NCBI GenBank assembly: GCA_003116975.1
Contig: BGKB01000050.1
Location: 186,001 to 250,000 of the forward strand
DNA length: 64,000 bases
Reading direction: 5' to 3'
Source: Aurantiochytrium sp. KH105
Taxonomy: Eukaryota > Sar > Bigyra > Thraustochytrida > Thraustochytriidae
The position numbers and the translations under genes are program-made. The notes below the pieces were generated by a model that saw only the letters and a list, made by a program, of their open reading frames with translations, was not told the DNA's origin and ran no database searches. Every line of letters starts with the position of its first letter. Position 1 is the first letter of the stretch. Of this stretch, positions 30,977 through 42,887 are shown piece by piece.

Positions 30977-33900
30977 GGCGCCTGCGTCGTGGCCTGGAGG
31001 CGCCGTCTTCTTGGCTTCACGAGCGCCGCCTTGCAAGGCAGCGATGCCGGGGTCGACGGGCGGGGCGGGGCGGGCTTACGTGCGCGCGCGCGCGCGCAGG
31101 TGGGGCCGGGCGGCAAGACGGGGGCGGCGTGAGCCTGAGCCTGAGCTCGCGCGCAAAGGCTTTTTGCTTGCAGGCGCGGGCGCGGCAGAAGGGAAAGGAA
31201 GGAAAGGGAAAGAAAGAAGTCAGGAAAGAGGCTTCCGCGAGAAAAAGGGGGGGTCTCTCTCGCCCTCTCTCTCTCTCTTTGTGTCTATCGCAGGGTCGAG
31301 TCGGCACCGCGCGGAACCGCACAGCTCGGGAAACAGCCGGCACCAACGGCGGCAGCGGCCCCAACGATGACTTGGCGACGCAGATGCGGCCGTCGCGCTC
31401 GAGCAGCCAGCGAAATGCGAACGGTGGCTCGTACCGAGCGAGGTGCCTGAGCGAGTTTTCTGTTTGCCTGGCTCGTCGGAAAAGCTGATAAAAGAGAAGA
31501 AGAACAGGAAAGAAAAGAAAGGAAGAAAGAAAAGTGGCGGCCAGTCAGTCGGGCACGGTCGCTCCGTCGGCTCAGCACTCGGCTCTGCTCCACTCGTCTC
31601 GACCTTGCTCGGCCAGCTCTTTCGGGCGACGCGAAACGACGCCAGCAGCAGCAGTGGCAGCAAACAAGGGCAAGATAGAGAGAAAATTCAAATCCTGCGC
31701 TTTGGCGAGACCGGCCGAACGCGCGGCCAGATTCTCCGCCAGACAGCGAGCCGAGCCAGCCGAGCCGAGTCTATCCGTCGCGCGTGCGCGGGCGTGCGAC
31801 CGATCGAGCGTGCGCCAGGCGGCCCACGCGCGAGCGAGCGAGCGAGCGAGCTTGCGCGCGCGCTTCCTCGCGTCTGCCTGCCTACCTGCCCTGCCTCGCC
31901 TCGCCTCACTCTCTCGCGTCGCCGGGTTGGGGAACTGCTTTCGCCTCTGCCTGCACAATGGTCCTGTCGGAACGCGGTGCCTAGGAATTTCCTATGCGGA
32001 ACGCTAAGACCCGCCGCGCGGCGAGCAGCCGCCGCAGAGGAAGGAAGGGGAAATGAAAGGAGAGCAGAGCGAAAGGAAAACAAAGCAACCCCGAGAGAGA
32101 CCCGGCGCTCGGGAGGGCGGGCAGAGCGGAGCAGTGCGGAGCGGGGCAGACCGCCGTCTTCCTCGCTCGCCTGCTCGCTTGCAGCCCTCCATCGTGCCTC
32201 TCCCGCGTGCGTGGCTGGAGGGGCCACGCCTGCCGCGGAACTTGGACTCCGCCGAGGGCGGCCAGGCAGGGAGGAAGCGGCGCCGGAGCAGGAAGAAAGC
32301 GCGCGTGAGGGGGGTAAACACCGCGACAAAAAGACAGACATCGGCCGGTGGAAGAAAAGGCAAAAAAAACATTAGAACGAATGAATCATCGAAAGCAGGA
32401 GAGAGAGAGAGACAAGAATGAAAGAAGGAAAGACCAGCCGCCCGCTCGTCTGCCCGCCCTTTGGCGGCGGCCGCATGGTGCGCAGGCCCGCGCGCAGCGG
32501 TATGCGGGCAAGGCGCGCAGGCCCGCGCGGCAGGGCGGACGAGGCGACGGCGGAGCGGAGGAGCGAAGAAAGAAAGGCAGGCGGCGTAGCCAGCTAGCTA
32601 GCTGCCTCGCTGCCTGGCTCGACTGGCCGTGGTGGCTGCCCGTCTCGTTACAGCATGACACGCTTGCCGCCCCGCCTGACCGCTACCAGTTCCCCTCGCT
32701 GCGGGGGCGCTGTGGGAGGAGAGAGCGAGCGCGCCTGGCCAGCTGGCTGCTCTGGCGTTGCTATCTTGACTGTTTCTCTGCTTTGTTGCATGCATTTTGT
32801 TCTGCCTTGCCTTGCCTTGCCTTGCCTGCTTGCGGGACTTCGTCGTTGGCCAGGACAGACGCAAGGCAGGCACGGAGACGGATAGCCTACGCCCGCCTGC
32901 CTGCTTGCCTGCCTGCCTGAGGGCGACAGACCAGACACCACGACGACGGACTCGCTGCGTAATGAACGCAATAGATCGCGGCACAGACGCAGGAGACAAA
33001 CACGGCTGGACAAGAACATCAAGAAGAAGGGTTTCGAGGGACGAGTTTTGAAAAAAAAAGGAAACGCTGCAGAGGGAGGCTCGACGGTTGCCGCTTGGAC
33101 TGGTTCATCATGAGTCGGGCTCTCGAGAATGCACCCGGGCGGTGCGCCGCGCGCGCTACACGCACAGGACGCGTGGCGCGCGCGTCAAAAATTGATCGTC
33201 CACGAGACGACACGCGTCTGCGACGCGACGTCGCTGCATGGTGGTGTGGCGCGTGTCCACGCACGCCAAAGACTCCGGAGAATCGCAACGCAATTCACTC
33301 CGCAATCTAATCAACAGATCGCGCCAATTCACAATGCAAGAGAGCGTGCAAAGATTAGAAGATCTGTACCACGAAAGAACGACACAAGGCGTCGGAGAGG
33401 GCTGCATTGCACAGCTTCCCACGGATGATAGTACACCTCAATTCGACTGCTCGCGCGTGTCGCGTCGCGTGGCGTCGCGTTACATTACGATCGCCACGTC
33501 GCGCCAAGGTACACTTATTGCATTTCTTGGATTGCAATGCAATGCATTGCAACGCATCGAGGCTGGCCAAAAGAGACATGGTACATACGCGCCCGCGACA
33601 GCGATCGCATTCTAAACAATCCAATTTAATACAGCTCTTTCTTGGTTGATCCTTTCGCTCGCACGGGCCTGGAGAGAGACCGGAAAGATGGCGCGACCCA
33701 GCTTGCCGGGCTGCTCCTCGCTTTTCCTTGCTTAGCTTTGCGTGCCATTTGCTTTCTCTTGCTTGCTCGCTTGCTTGCTCGATTGCTCTGCACTGTGGTA
33801 TGTCCGGCACGGTCTCTCGCCGGGGTGACCAGGCCCTGCCCCTCTGCGCCCTCCCAACCGACGATACCTCACAACCGCCCCCCTTTCATTGTGAGGCTGC

Positions 33901-34365
33901 ACCCCTTCTCCTCCCTCTACTGTCACTGGCCTCACCAGTCGAAGCCTCCATGGAATTACGCCTGTCCGCCGTGCCCACGCCCGAAGAAAAGAGCGCAACT
34001 CTCCCCGCACGGCTCAACCCATCTACTCTGGACCCCCGACGCAGAGACGCGCAGGGGCAGAGTCGCGCGATGGCCGATCGCCCCCTTTCCCGCAGCCGCC
34101 GCCGTCGCGTCCCAACCCTCAGCTCCTACTCGCGCGTCCCATCGGCCACGCCCGCCCTCTTTGCACCTTTCGTGAAGTTTCCAAAGCGCTCTCAGGAACG
34201 ACGGCCGCACGCCCGCCGCGCCGCGGCCCGCCAGGCGCGCGGCCAGGCGCGCGCGAGAGAGGCCGCTCGCCTCGCGTCGCCTCGCGTCGCCTCGGATTGC
34301 CCCAGGCGCCAGGCGGCGACCGCGCGCGCGGCCCGGAGCGGCCGGCAAGGGAAAGGAGAGGGACA

Positions 34366-34403
34366 GAAAAGAAAAGAAAAGAAAAGAAAAGAAAAGAAAA
34401 GAA
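34366..34403. repeat. (AAAAG)n microsatellite
   Basis: Seven to eight copies of aaaag, same pentamer as at 6804-6830. Confidence 0.97.
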
Positions 34404-36785
34404 CCGGGAGCCGGGCGCGTGCGACCACGGCGTCTTCGCCGCGTCTGTGCGTGCCACGCGCGCCTCTACAGGACCGTGAAGTCGTTTCGGCCGTGCTGCG
34501 GGTTCGCTCTCGCTGGACACGCCCGCAGTCGCTTGACGGCAGGTCGAGCTGGAAGCGCCTCCAAAGCTGCGCCCCGCACGCCGCTGTGGGACCTGCGAGA
34601 CCATCTCTCCCTAAAACCTCGCGACGTGCGCGCGCGCGGGACCTGGCGTCTGTCAATCTGCGAGACATTGAAAGTACCGCTGGGTCCCGTACGTATCTGC
34701 CCCCCGCCGTGCTTTGTGATGCCCACAGCCCACCAGTAGCTGCAGCTCCGACGCTGTGTCTTCCTCCGCGCGCCTTCCAGCTGCAGCTGCCGCGCGCGTT
34801 TCGCGTGTCGCCGTGGCGCCTCCCTCGAGGCCGCCCGAGTCCGCCCGCGCCGCGCCGACTGCGCGGCTCCGACCCCTTCCCCTCCCCCGCCGCGTTGCAT
34901 CCATTCATTTATCTATCCATCCAAGCATGCTTCAATGGCTGGCTGTGGCGCGGCCTGCTGCTGCTGCTGCCGACAATGGACGGCCAAGGTGCGAGCGCTT
35001 GCCGGGATTTCTCGCTGGCCGCAGTTAGCTCCTTTGTGTCGCATTTTTGTCGCAGCGTGCTCGCATGGCACCTGGTTTTATTTAAGGTGGACCAAACCAA
35101 GGGCGGCTGCGCTGCTTGCTCGCATCGGCTTCAAGTTGACGCGGCGCAGCGTGGCCAATCGTGGCGTCTTTGCGTTTGGACAACATCCGTTTCCTTCTCT
35201 TGCAAGCATGGATGGATGGATGAATTGAAATGATGGTTGAACGGGAAAAGAAAGGCCTCGCGTTGAAATCTGTGCAAGATCGCTGCTGCCATGCCGCCGT
35301 GCCATGTCACGCAAAGCCCTGGCGGTCTCGCTGCCCAGGAATCGCAACGCCTCCCGAGACCGAGATCGGCAGCCCCTGCCACCATCTTGGTGTCCCCTGC
35401 CTGGCAGTCAGTCGCCAGCCAAGCTGCCATTGCGAGCGAGTGAAGCAAAGTAAAGCGAGGACCTTCTTATCGAACGAATCAGGCAGGTCAGCAGCCAGTC
35501 AATTCGAGATACCGGCGCGGTGAGCCGAGCGTGGCCACGGTGGTGGATTCATGGAGGTTTTCTTTTCTCTCCTGCCTGCCTCCGCCAGCTGGCAGGCAGC
35601 TCGGACTGCAGCAGTTGTTGGTTGCAGGCCGCGTCAGGGAGGTTGCTGTGCAGTTCCGGGAAGGAAAGCATGATCTGGGCATGCTTCCGACCGGGTTCCG
35701 ACCCGTGCGATCGATGGCATCGCAGGCAGCTCCTGTGACGGTCCTGCTCGCGCCTCTCAGGGCGACTTGGGATGGGACGGATGCATTGGTGAATCGGATG
35801 GAAAGAAACATTCGATGCAAAGATCAGAAAAGATAGATTGATCCAGGGAACCTCTTTTCGAATGATAACGCACGCGGACTCCTCGCATTCCTTTCAAGTT
35901 GCAGTTGCTTGCAAGAACCAGCAAGAATGACGAGCCAATCCGACGCTCGGTCGCTGTCGCACGCTCGCTATTTTGACGCCGCACGCACGCGCGCACGACA
36001 AGAACGGCACAACCCTTTGCATGGCTGCAGCGTGACCGGCCTGGGAGAGCTAGCTTCGCGCAGCGTACGTATACGTATGCTGCCGCGTTCGGGGCCAGCC
36101 GGCCAGCCTGTTGCAGGCCGCAGCTGGCGCCTGCCTGCCTGCAAGGTGATGCAAAGTATGTCGCTATTGGGAGATAACTGTGCCTCACGCGTTCGTTCTG
36201 CAGCCGCAGCCTGCTTGCCTACCTTCAACGCGCAAGGTCCCCGGGAAAGACAATCGACCGCGACAAGACATCTTCGTCTCAAGATCGATTGTCGTCACCA
36301 TCTCGCGCGATCCCCGCAACGGCTTCCCGGGCCTCCGTGGAGCGGCGCGGCTGTGGCCGACGAGAGATCGAAAGTCTTGTGTGAGCGCACTCGGCAGGAT
36401 TTCCGAGCACTGTAATGTCAACCGTGTGCTTGGAGCCCGGACCGACATGGATTTGCGTCATCCACATTAGCAGCTCGCAGCACCCAATCATACACCAGAC
36501 CGCTGCCGCTTGCGCTCGTGCTGTCCGCGTCGGTCATTGTCTTCAGGCCCCAGGCTTCGCAGTCGCTGCAGCAGCAGCTGCGCGTTCGGACAACTCGATT
36601 GCCACCAGCCGGAGTCGTGTGGCCGGTTCGGGAGGATGGAACCGCAAGGAACCCGTTCTCCTGAGAACGGCCTTTCTTTTTCTTGCTTTTAGACCGTGAC
36701 TGTCTCAAGGATTTATTTTTTTAGGGAAATTCAAATTGGCTGACGTGCTTCGCTCAGCAAAGCTTGTCGCACAGGCCGACGAGGA

Positions 36786-36880
36786 CCAGGAAGCATGCCA
36801 CGACGAAGCACACTCACCAAGCGTACTCCACCAGGAAGCATGCCACGACGAAGCACACTCACCAAGCGTACTCCCCCATG
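36786..36880. repeat. Tandem duplication of a 45-base unit
   Basis: ccaggaagcatgccacgacg at 36786 recurs at 36831 and both copies run through cacactcaccaagcgtactcc. The unit is a multiple of three, so a minus-strand frame reads a 15-residue duplication (GGVRLVSVLRRGMLP twice). Confidence 0.95.
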
Positions 36881-36889
36881 CGGTCTCAA

Positions 36890-37195
36890 GCACAGAATGT
36901 CGTCGTCTGCGCCATCGAGAGGGACACGTCCAGAATGCTGCCTTGCGTTGTCATCGTTCATCCCATGCTCGTCCTCGACAAAATTGATCAAGTTGGCAAC
37001 TTCTGTCGACGATAACAGTGTTGAGACCGAGCCCTCCAGGTGACGGCAGATTTTCTGCAGCACGTCGATACAAGCCTTAAATATTGCGTGTCTAACGAAC
37101 TCGAAAGTTTCCACAGAAATTGCGGCCTTTCTTGATTCAATTGCACATCAGAGAAGAAGGCGTCCAAAACCTTACCCGTAAGCATGAGCATCTAC
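36890..37195 (-). pseudogene. Possible decayed coding fragment, unidentified
   Basis: Minus-strand translations change frame but look protein-like: LTGKVLDAFFSDVQ (from about 37185) in one frame, then AIESRKAAISVETFEFVRHA, FKACIDVLQKICRHLEGSV and STEVANLINFVEDEHGMNDD in another, running into the 45-base duplication. GC content is lower than around it. I recognise no family. A random origin is possible; the helical, balanced composition is the only reason to list it. Confidence 0.25.
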
Positions 37196-38540
37196 TTTTA
37201 CCCCATTACGACTTGGTCCCCTCTATCTCATGGTAGCGTAACGTTTTACTGTCAGACCGCCAAGGTCTGCGAAACTGTAGATTTTCGAGTCTTTCATTCA
37301 CCTTCTACAGCTACCAGGATCAGATGCTCTTATGAAGCTTTCTCGCGTTTCTTTCTTTCTTGAAATTGCCGTGGACGCATCGACTAGTGTCAGTCCGGGT
37401 TAATGCGTCCCGGTCTAGAGCTTGCCTGTTTCTGCCTGCTGTTTCTTGCGCTGTCTCCTGAGCAACCAACGGCAAGCAAGACCTTGTCTGTCTTTTGCAA
37501 GTTTCAGCTGGCTGCTGGTTGATTGTCGGTTCTGGCCGTAGTCTTTTCGAAAAGTCAGGCATTCGATGAGTCAAGAGTTTCACTCACCCCTTGTGTTTCA
37601 AGTGGCAATCGCCAGCCGCATGAGGTGCAGACTTCGCTAGCGTCCATGAAGTCCGTTCCCTCTGCGCTGATGGCGCATCGCATCGCATCTGCTCTGCGGT
37701 ATCCCGCCATGCCATGGCCCAAGTAGGAACTCTCCGTTGACTGTGAGTGAGGCAGGGCCGCTTCCGCCGGCCGCTTCCCGGGCCGAGCGACGCAAGCGGC
37801 CCTTCTATTTTGCATCTTGAGCGTACAACGCTGTTTTCTTGAGCCGCTACCGGCAGCTGCACTGCAGTTACCAGGCCCCGTCCGCGGACAGCCTCGCGCA
37901 AAACTTCACTGACGTCAACTACAACGAGGGCCTCCAGGCTCGTACTGTATACGTCCCCGAGCCAACACGCCGTCGCGCTCGCCGTCCATGAAGTGAAAAA
38001 TCGAATGAAACAGATGACTTCGGCCGCAGCCCATCCCAATTTTCTCCAAGTCCTCCTCCCCTCTTTTACTTCACACCTCGCGCAAGCATCGACGCCGCCG
38101 CCGGGCAAGCCAACTCCACTCAACGGATAGACGCTCCAGAGGTTCTGACCAAGCCAGCGTTCCATAAGTTACAGTGGCAGCAGCCTCCGAGCGAGCCTCC
38201 GAGCGAGCGGTGAGCGCGCGCTGGCCCCCCCCCCCGGGATTGACTGGTCCGCGCGAACGACTTTCGCCGCAGCCAGTCAAAAGGCGGGGGGAGCAGGGAG
38301 ATCCCGCCGCGGCGCGTGGCCACCACCCACCCACCCGCCTCGAGGAAATTGGTTGGTTCTGGCCCAGAACCGGCGGGCTTTGATTCGAAGTAGCACCGAC
38401 AGACGCAGACAGAAGAGAGAGGCGAGGGCGGGGAGAGGAGAGGCAATCAATCCCAGGCCACCCAGACCCGCAATTCCAAGTCTAAATCAAGTTCAAGACC
38501 AAGACCAAGACCTAGACCCAGACCCAGACAAGCAAGCAAG

Positions 38541-39341
38541 ATGACCGAGACCAAGCTCTACGTGCGCAACCTCCCGTGGTCCGCCACTGAGGACTCGCTC
38601 CGCGAGACCTTTGGCGCGCACGGCGAGCCTACCTTCGTGCGCCTGTGCACCGACCGTGACACTGGCCGCTCGCGTGGCTTTGGCTTTGTCAGCTTTGCCG
38701 ACGAGGCCACCGCCAACAAGGCCATGGGCGCCCTTAACGGCGTCGACATGGACGGCCGCAACATCGCCGTCGCTCTTGCCGAGGGCCGCCCCGCTGGTGG
38801 CAACCAGGGTGGCCGCAACGAGCGCCAGGGCGGCGGTGACCGCGTCTGCTTCTCGTTCCAGAAGTCCGGTTCGTGCAAGTTTGGCGACTCGTGCCGCTTC
38901 TCGCACGGCGCTGGCGCCCCTGCTGGCGGCAACAGCTTCAACAACGGCGGCGGCTTCGCCAAGAAGCCCTGCTTCTCGTTCCAGAACAACGGTTCGTGCA
39001 AGTTTGGCGACACCTGCCGCTTTGCCCACGGCGACGACGCCGCGCCCGCCTCCAACGATGCCGCCCCGGAGAAGAAGAACTCCAAGCGTGTCGAGTTCAA
39101 CGACTCTGACGACGAGGAGGAGACCAAGGCTGAGAAGGCCCAGGAGGAGCCCGCCAGCGAGCCTGCTGCCGCCGACGAGGATTCGTCCGACTCCGACTCG
39201 GACGACTCCGATGACGAGAAGGAGGAGGTCAAGAAGGCCTCCAAGAAGCGCGACGCCGCAGAGAGCAGCGACGACGACTCGTCCTCGGACAGCGACTCTG
39301 ACGAGGAGGAGAAGCCCAAGAAGAAGGTCAAGAAGAACTAA
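38541..39341 (+). CDS. RNA-binding protein: RRM plus two CCCH zinc fingers
   Basis: A 266-residue protein from ATG 38541 (MTETKLYVRNLPWSATED). The RRM covers about 5-82, with RNP2 LYVRNL and RNP1 RGFGFVSF. Two CCCH zinc fingers follow a Gly-rich linker: C103-x8-C112-x5-C118-x3-H122 (CFSFQKSGSCKFGDSCRFSH) and C144-x8-C153-x5-C159-x3-H163 (near-identical). The C-terminal 95 residues are an acidic Ser/Asp/Glu tail with Lys-rich islands ending KKPKKKVKKN-like, a probable nuclear or nucleolar tail as in nucleolin-type proteins. RRM and CCCH domains bind single-stranded RNA. Codon bias is extreme (almost all C- or G-ending), which suggests high expression. The leader just upstream consists of caagac-type repeats and the ATG context is caagATGa. 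Confidence 0.93.
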   Translation: MTETKLYVRNLPWSATEDSLRETFGAHGEPTFVRLCTDRDTGRSRGFGFVSFADEATANKAMGALNGVDMDGRNIAVALAEGRPAGGNQGGRNERQGGGDRVCFSFQKSGSCKFGDSCRFSHGAGAPAGGNSFNNGGGFAKKPCFSFQNNGSCKFGDTCRFAHGDDAAPASNDAAPEKKNSKRVEFNDSDDEEETKAEKAQEEPASEPAAADEDSSDSDSDDSDDEKEEVKKASKKRDAAESSDDDSSSDSDSDEEEKPKKKVKKN

Positions 39342-40632
39342 AGAGGAGATCTCTCTCTCTCTCGCTAGTTTGTGCCTGTGATGTCCATGCTGGCCACGGG
39401 ACTGATCCCTATTATTTCTTCTCTTCATCCACTTTTCCACAGACATTTCCTTCACCGTTCTTCACGAACGACACTCTCGAGACTCAAGACCCCACAGCAC
39501 CCGACCTAAACTCTTTTCTTTCTGACAAACAAAAACGACAAGCGACAATCAAACAAACAAACAAACGTCGTCATGCGATTCAAGAGCCGGATAACGTGTC
39601 AGCGTTTTCCTTTTATTCCTTTTCAAGTGCTTCCCACCCTTATTGCGGCCCTGTATGTGGTATTTTGTTTTTGGCGTGCTCTGCTTTTGCTCTGCTCTGC
39701 TCTATTTCAATCGTGCTCTCTGGTGTGTTCTTTACCCCTCTTTTTGTTTTTTCTGTGTGTTATGTTTTCTCTGATTTCCTCGCGAGGCATTGCGTGCTTT
39801 CGTGGGGCAGGTCTTTGCTTTGCCTCCTGCAAGTTCTGTATTCTACCTAGACTAGTCCACCTACGAGATTCAAACTCAAATGTGCGATGATGATCTCTGT
39901 TGCCCTTGATTGAGATTCCCTTGTAATTCTTGTCGCCAGCCAGCACCCTCTGCTCCTTTCATTCGGATAAAGATAAAGGCTGACCCAAAGACCAAGCTAC
40001 ACTTTGCATTTTCTGCGTTGGCGAGTATCACAATTTTGAAGCAATATCAGCCAAGGCACATCTTTCTCTCCGAGGAAGGCAGTGTCCAAGCAAGAAAGAG
40101 ACGATTTTTCCCACATCGACGTTGATGCCCGCACAAAAATTAGAGTATCCGGCTAGATCTTTACTTGCACGGATCGCAAAGGTGCGGTCAACTACGAATT
40201 GCAGTTCGCCACGAATCTTTTCTTTCCAACAAAGGAAGCACATTTCGTCCAGCGACCTGAGCAAGACGCTGAAATGTGCATGATCACGCGTAACCAAACC
40301 TCAATCTACCGATGATACCTGTTGACAACTACATCCCACATCATCATGGAGCAATAGGTGGTGGGTGACCATCGAGGGCGGGAGCGATCGATGTCTTGGG
40401 CTCAGCTTCAAAAGAACCGAAGAGCAGGGTATTTTGTCTTGGGCGTAGTCCTTGATGATGAAAGGACCTCGGGCACAGTTTTGTCTTGGGTGTAGCCTTG
40501 AGAGTTCGTAGAATAGAGCTCCGCTTAGGGCGCAGCCTTTAGCGAATAAATCTCTGTATTGGTTGCAGGAGAACAAGAAAAGGTGCAGAGTAGAGAAATT
40601 GGATTGAGTTCAGAATACAATGATGGAAAAGG
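39342..40632. other. Convergent intergenic region with short imperfect repeats
   Basis: Spacer of 1.3 kb between genes meeting tail to tail. The first part is T-rich (39590-39780) and probably 3' untranslated. Near 40390-40550, tgtcttgggc/t..agcctt recurs three to four times at about 50-60 base spacing. No domain-bearing frame. Confidence 0.55.
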
Positions 40633-41598
40633 TCATGCGAGCGTAACTGGCGATGAATGAAAAGCGTACGGATCGCCATGCATGCCAAGATCAAAATCGA
40701 AAAATTGCGAAGAACGCGGGGACGACGACTGCGATCCCGCGTCGCTACCACTGAAGCCGCGCTTGCGCGTCTCAGCGCTGCTAATGATGAGCAACATGAC
40801 CACCGCGTAGATGAAGACGCCCATGCTCACCAACAAGGTGGCTAAAATGTCAAGACGGGTATCGTGCTCGACGTCCCTGTTCTCGAGCCAGGAGCAGACG
40901 CCCACGGCAATGCCTTGGAAAAGGCACGCCACGTCGAGGGCGGCCATGTGATGCACGAGAGTCGTCGAGGAGCCTTCGGGCATGTTACGTGACAGCCAGC
41001 GCGACAGCACGATAAACCAGACCTGGACAATGCTCATGGCCACCGAAAGACCCGTAAGCATGCGGGGCTGCGCCCGTTCGGTCTGGCCCACGAGGTCTGC
41101 AATGGCGAGGATGGACACTGTGAGTCCAAAGGAGGCAACGACACCGAGGAGGAGAGACTCGACGACGCGCTGGCGCCAGAGACAGGCTCTGTTCATCGCC
41201 CAAGCGGCCGTAGCCGCGCAAATGGCCACGCTGACAGCTTGGAGTCCAGCAATTGCTACCACAGGGAGCCCCGTTGCGCCCCCGTGCATGACGCAGACGG
41301 CGAGGGATCCCAGCATGAAGCCAAGGGACGCCAGGCCGGAGAATCCTGCGAGCACAGCCAGCTCAATGTTGACGGGGCGATTCTCGTCATGATGGCTGCA
41401 GCCACGCCTTCTGGAATCGCTCGATACGGAGCTTGTGCGGCTTTCGCTTGACTCTGCCGGTCCTACTGGGGACGCAAAGACGTCCTTATCGAGGTCGATA
41501 TCGTGCATTTCCTCACCATCCTCGTCGCTGCTGAGTCGAAAGCTTCCTTGGCGTAGAGTCCTCGTCGCCTGCTGCTGCAGCTTGTTGATCTTGTCCAT
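40633..41598 (-). CDS. Six-helix membrane protein, family not recognised
   Basis: A 321-residue protein from ATG 41598 (MDKINKLQQQATRTLRQG); an upstream TTG is less likely. The N-terminal 75 residues are polar and acidic, including a Ser-rich segment (SESRTSSVSSDSRRR). Six hydrophobic helices are visible at about 78-104, 110-135, 146-170, 180-202, 219-237 and 251-273. The last 45 residues are cytosolic-like and Ser-rich, ending in DPYAFHSSPVTLA. Charged loops (NRACLWRQRVVES; SRWLSRNMPEGSS; NRDVEHDTRLD) are short. The length and six spans recall cation diffusion facilitators, but the HxxxD/DxxxD metal sites of that family are not seen, so I make no functional claim. Confidence 0.8.
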   Translation of the reverse strand: MDKINKLQQQATRTLRQGSFRLSSDEDGEEMHDIDLDKDVFASPVGPAESSESRTSSVSSDSRRRGCSHHDENRPVNIELAVLAGFSGLASLGFMLGSLAVCVMHGGATGLPVVAIAGLQAVSVAICAATAAWAMNRACLWRQRVVESLLLGVVASFGLTVSILAIADLVGQTERAQPRMLTGLSVAMSIVQVWFIVLSRWLSRNMPEGSSTTLVHHMAALDVACLFQGIAVGVCSWLENRDVEHDTRLDILATLLVSMGVFIYAVVMLLIISSAETRKRGFSGSDAGSQSSSPRSSQFFDFDLGMHGDPYAFHSSPVTLA

Positions 41599-42887
41599 CT
41601 TTCCTTTTCTCGTCTCGCTCTCCTTCAACCAGGTGACGTTCCACGACTACCCCCGCGAGACGCGCGCGCGCGCGCCTATCGAGAGCGCTCTCGCGTCTCT
41701 TCTCTTCTCTTCTCTTCTCGCGCTGCGGTGCTGCGAGCTCGCGCTCTTCCGCGCTCTTCCGCGCTTTCTGCGTGCGGACGCCACCTCGATGCCGGCTTGC
41801 GGCAAGCCGGTCCTCGAGGCCGCGCGGGTTTCGGGTCTCTCCGAGACGCTCGCTCGCTCGCTCGCTCGCCGTCGCTTGTGTACCGGGTTGCTTGCTTGCT
41901 TGCTGCAGTTGCTGCTTGGGTTTGGGCAAGCACTGCAGAGTGGAAGGAAGAAAGAGTGTCCCAGTTGTCCATTCTTGGCGCCATGAGTCTCCGGCGCGGT
42001 GCTGGTCCAGGCGCCCCTGCTAACCGCCGGCGGGGCCGCACGGAAACTGGACTCCGTGCCGCCTCCGGGCCGCTCCGCTCCCGCCCCCGTCACCCTCCCG
42101 CCCCCGGGACGCGCAGCCTGTGGAGGCGAGAGGCGAGGCGAGGCGAGGCGGCAGGTGCCGGAGCTCGTGGCTGATGGGCACGTGCTATACACAGTATACG
42201 TAGCCAGGTGTACCCGAAGGCAACAAAGAAGTCGCCATCTTTTACAGCTTGCACAAGTTGCACGCGGTGCATCTTCTTGCCGCGCGTGCCTTGCAGAAGC
42301 GCTTGCGCGTCCGGCGGGGAGGCCGACCCGTTATCGTGGCGGTAGGAGCTAGCAGCGCAAAAAGCTTGTTGAGCTTGGGTATAGTAGTGCAGATTGGTGT
42401 GGCCACTAGCCTGGTCAAGAATGCAGGCAGGCTGGTGCACAGCGTCTTGATGATGCGTGCGTCTGCGTGCACAAGCACCCGGGCATGATTGTGCGTGCTG
42501 CTGGTGCTGCTGGTGCTGCTGGTGCTGCAGCTGACTGCACACACATGGATGATGGAGCAAGCTAAGTAAGAGAACCACGACGGCGAAGAGGGCATGAATG
42601 AATGATTAGGTGAAGGAGGAGGGAGAAAATGCGAAAAACAAAAGAGACTTGGAGATTGATTTGATATTGTGGTGATTCTATGTACACAGGAGTAGCTGTT
42701 TATTTTCTACGATTTCGCCAGTCTGCCCGCCCACCCACGACTCACGTCGAAAGGCAGGCGATGCTCGAAAGGCAGGTCATGAAGAGCCAAGCACATGATG
42801 CTCGAAAAGCATGCATGTCTCATGCTTTCGCTCTCAAAGAAGAGCAAGCATGTCAAGCTCCTGACTTCTAGCAACTTGGTTGCGCGC
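41599..42887. other. Intergenic region
   Basis: Contains (GC)n near 41658-41672, ttctcttctcttctc near 41698-41720, gctcgctcgctcg near 41850, and four copies of gctgctggt at 42496-42534. Minus-strand frames rich in Gln/His across the ctgctggtg repeat are repeat readings. 42600-42880 is AT-richer and may be the 3' region of the small gene at 42888. Confidence 0.5.

Larger units (their letters stand above)
30977..38540. other. 7.6 kb intergenic region, no supported gene
   Basis: A long stretch between divergent genes. It contains (GC)n at 31080-31097, ct-rich runs near 31255-31280, ccttg repeats near 32805-32826, an (AAAAG)n array, ggat runs near 35210, a 45-base tandem duplication at 36786 and a palindromic tacgtatacgta at 36066-36077. 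GC content falls in 33300-33640 and 36890-37570, where some frames look less random. The final bases before 38541 (caagaccaagaccaagacc type repeats) are probably the leader of the RRM gene. Long frames (for example 33728-35233) are low-complexity readings. Confidence 0.6.

Noticed and set aside
33728..35233. A 501-residue plus-strand frame
   Set aside because: Low complexity (Arg/Pro/Ser/Ala), runs through the (AAAAG)n array, no ATG with context, no domain.
38558..39331. Large minus-strand and shifted frames over the RRM-CCCH gene
   Set aside because: Shadows of a strongly codon-biased real gene; the plus-strand frame has RRM and CCCH motifs.
42090..42578. A Gln/His-rich minus-strand frame
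   Set aside because: Most of the conspicuous sequence is the (ctgctggtg) repeat read as HQQ; no domain in the remainder.
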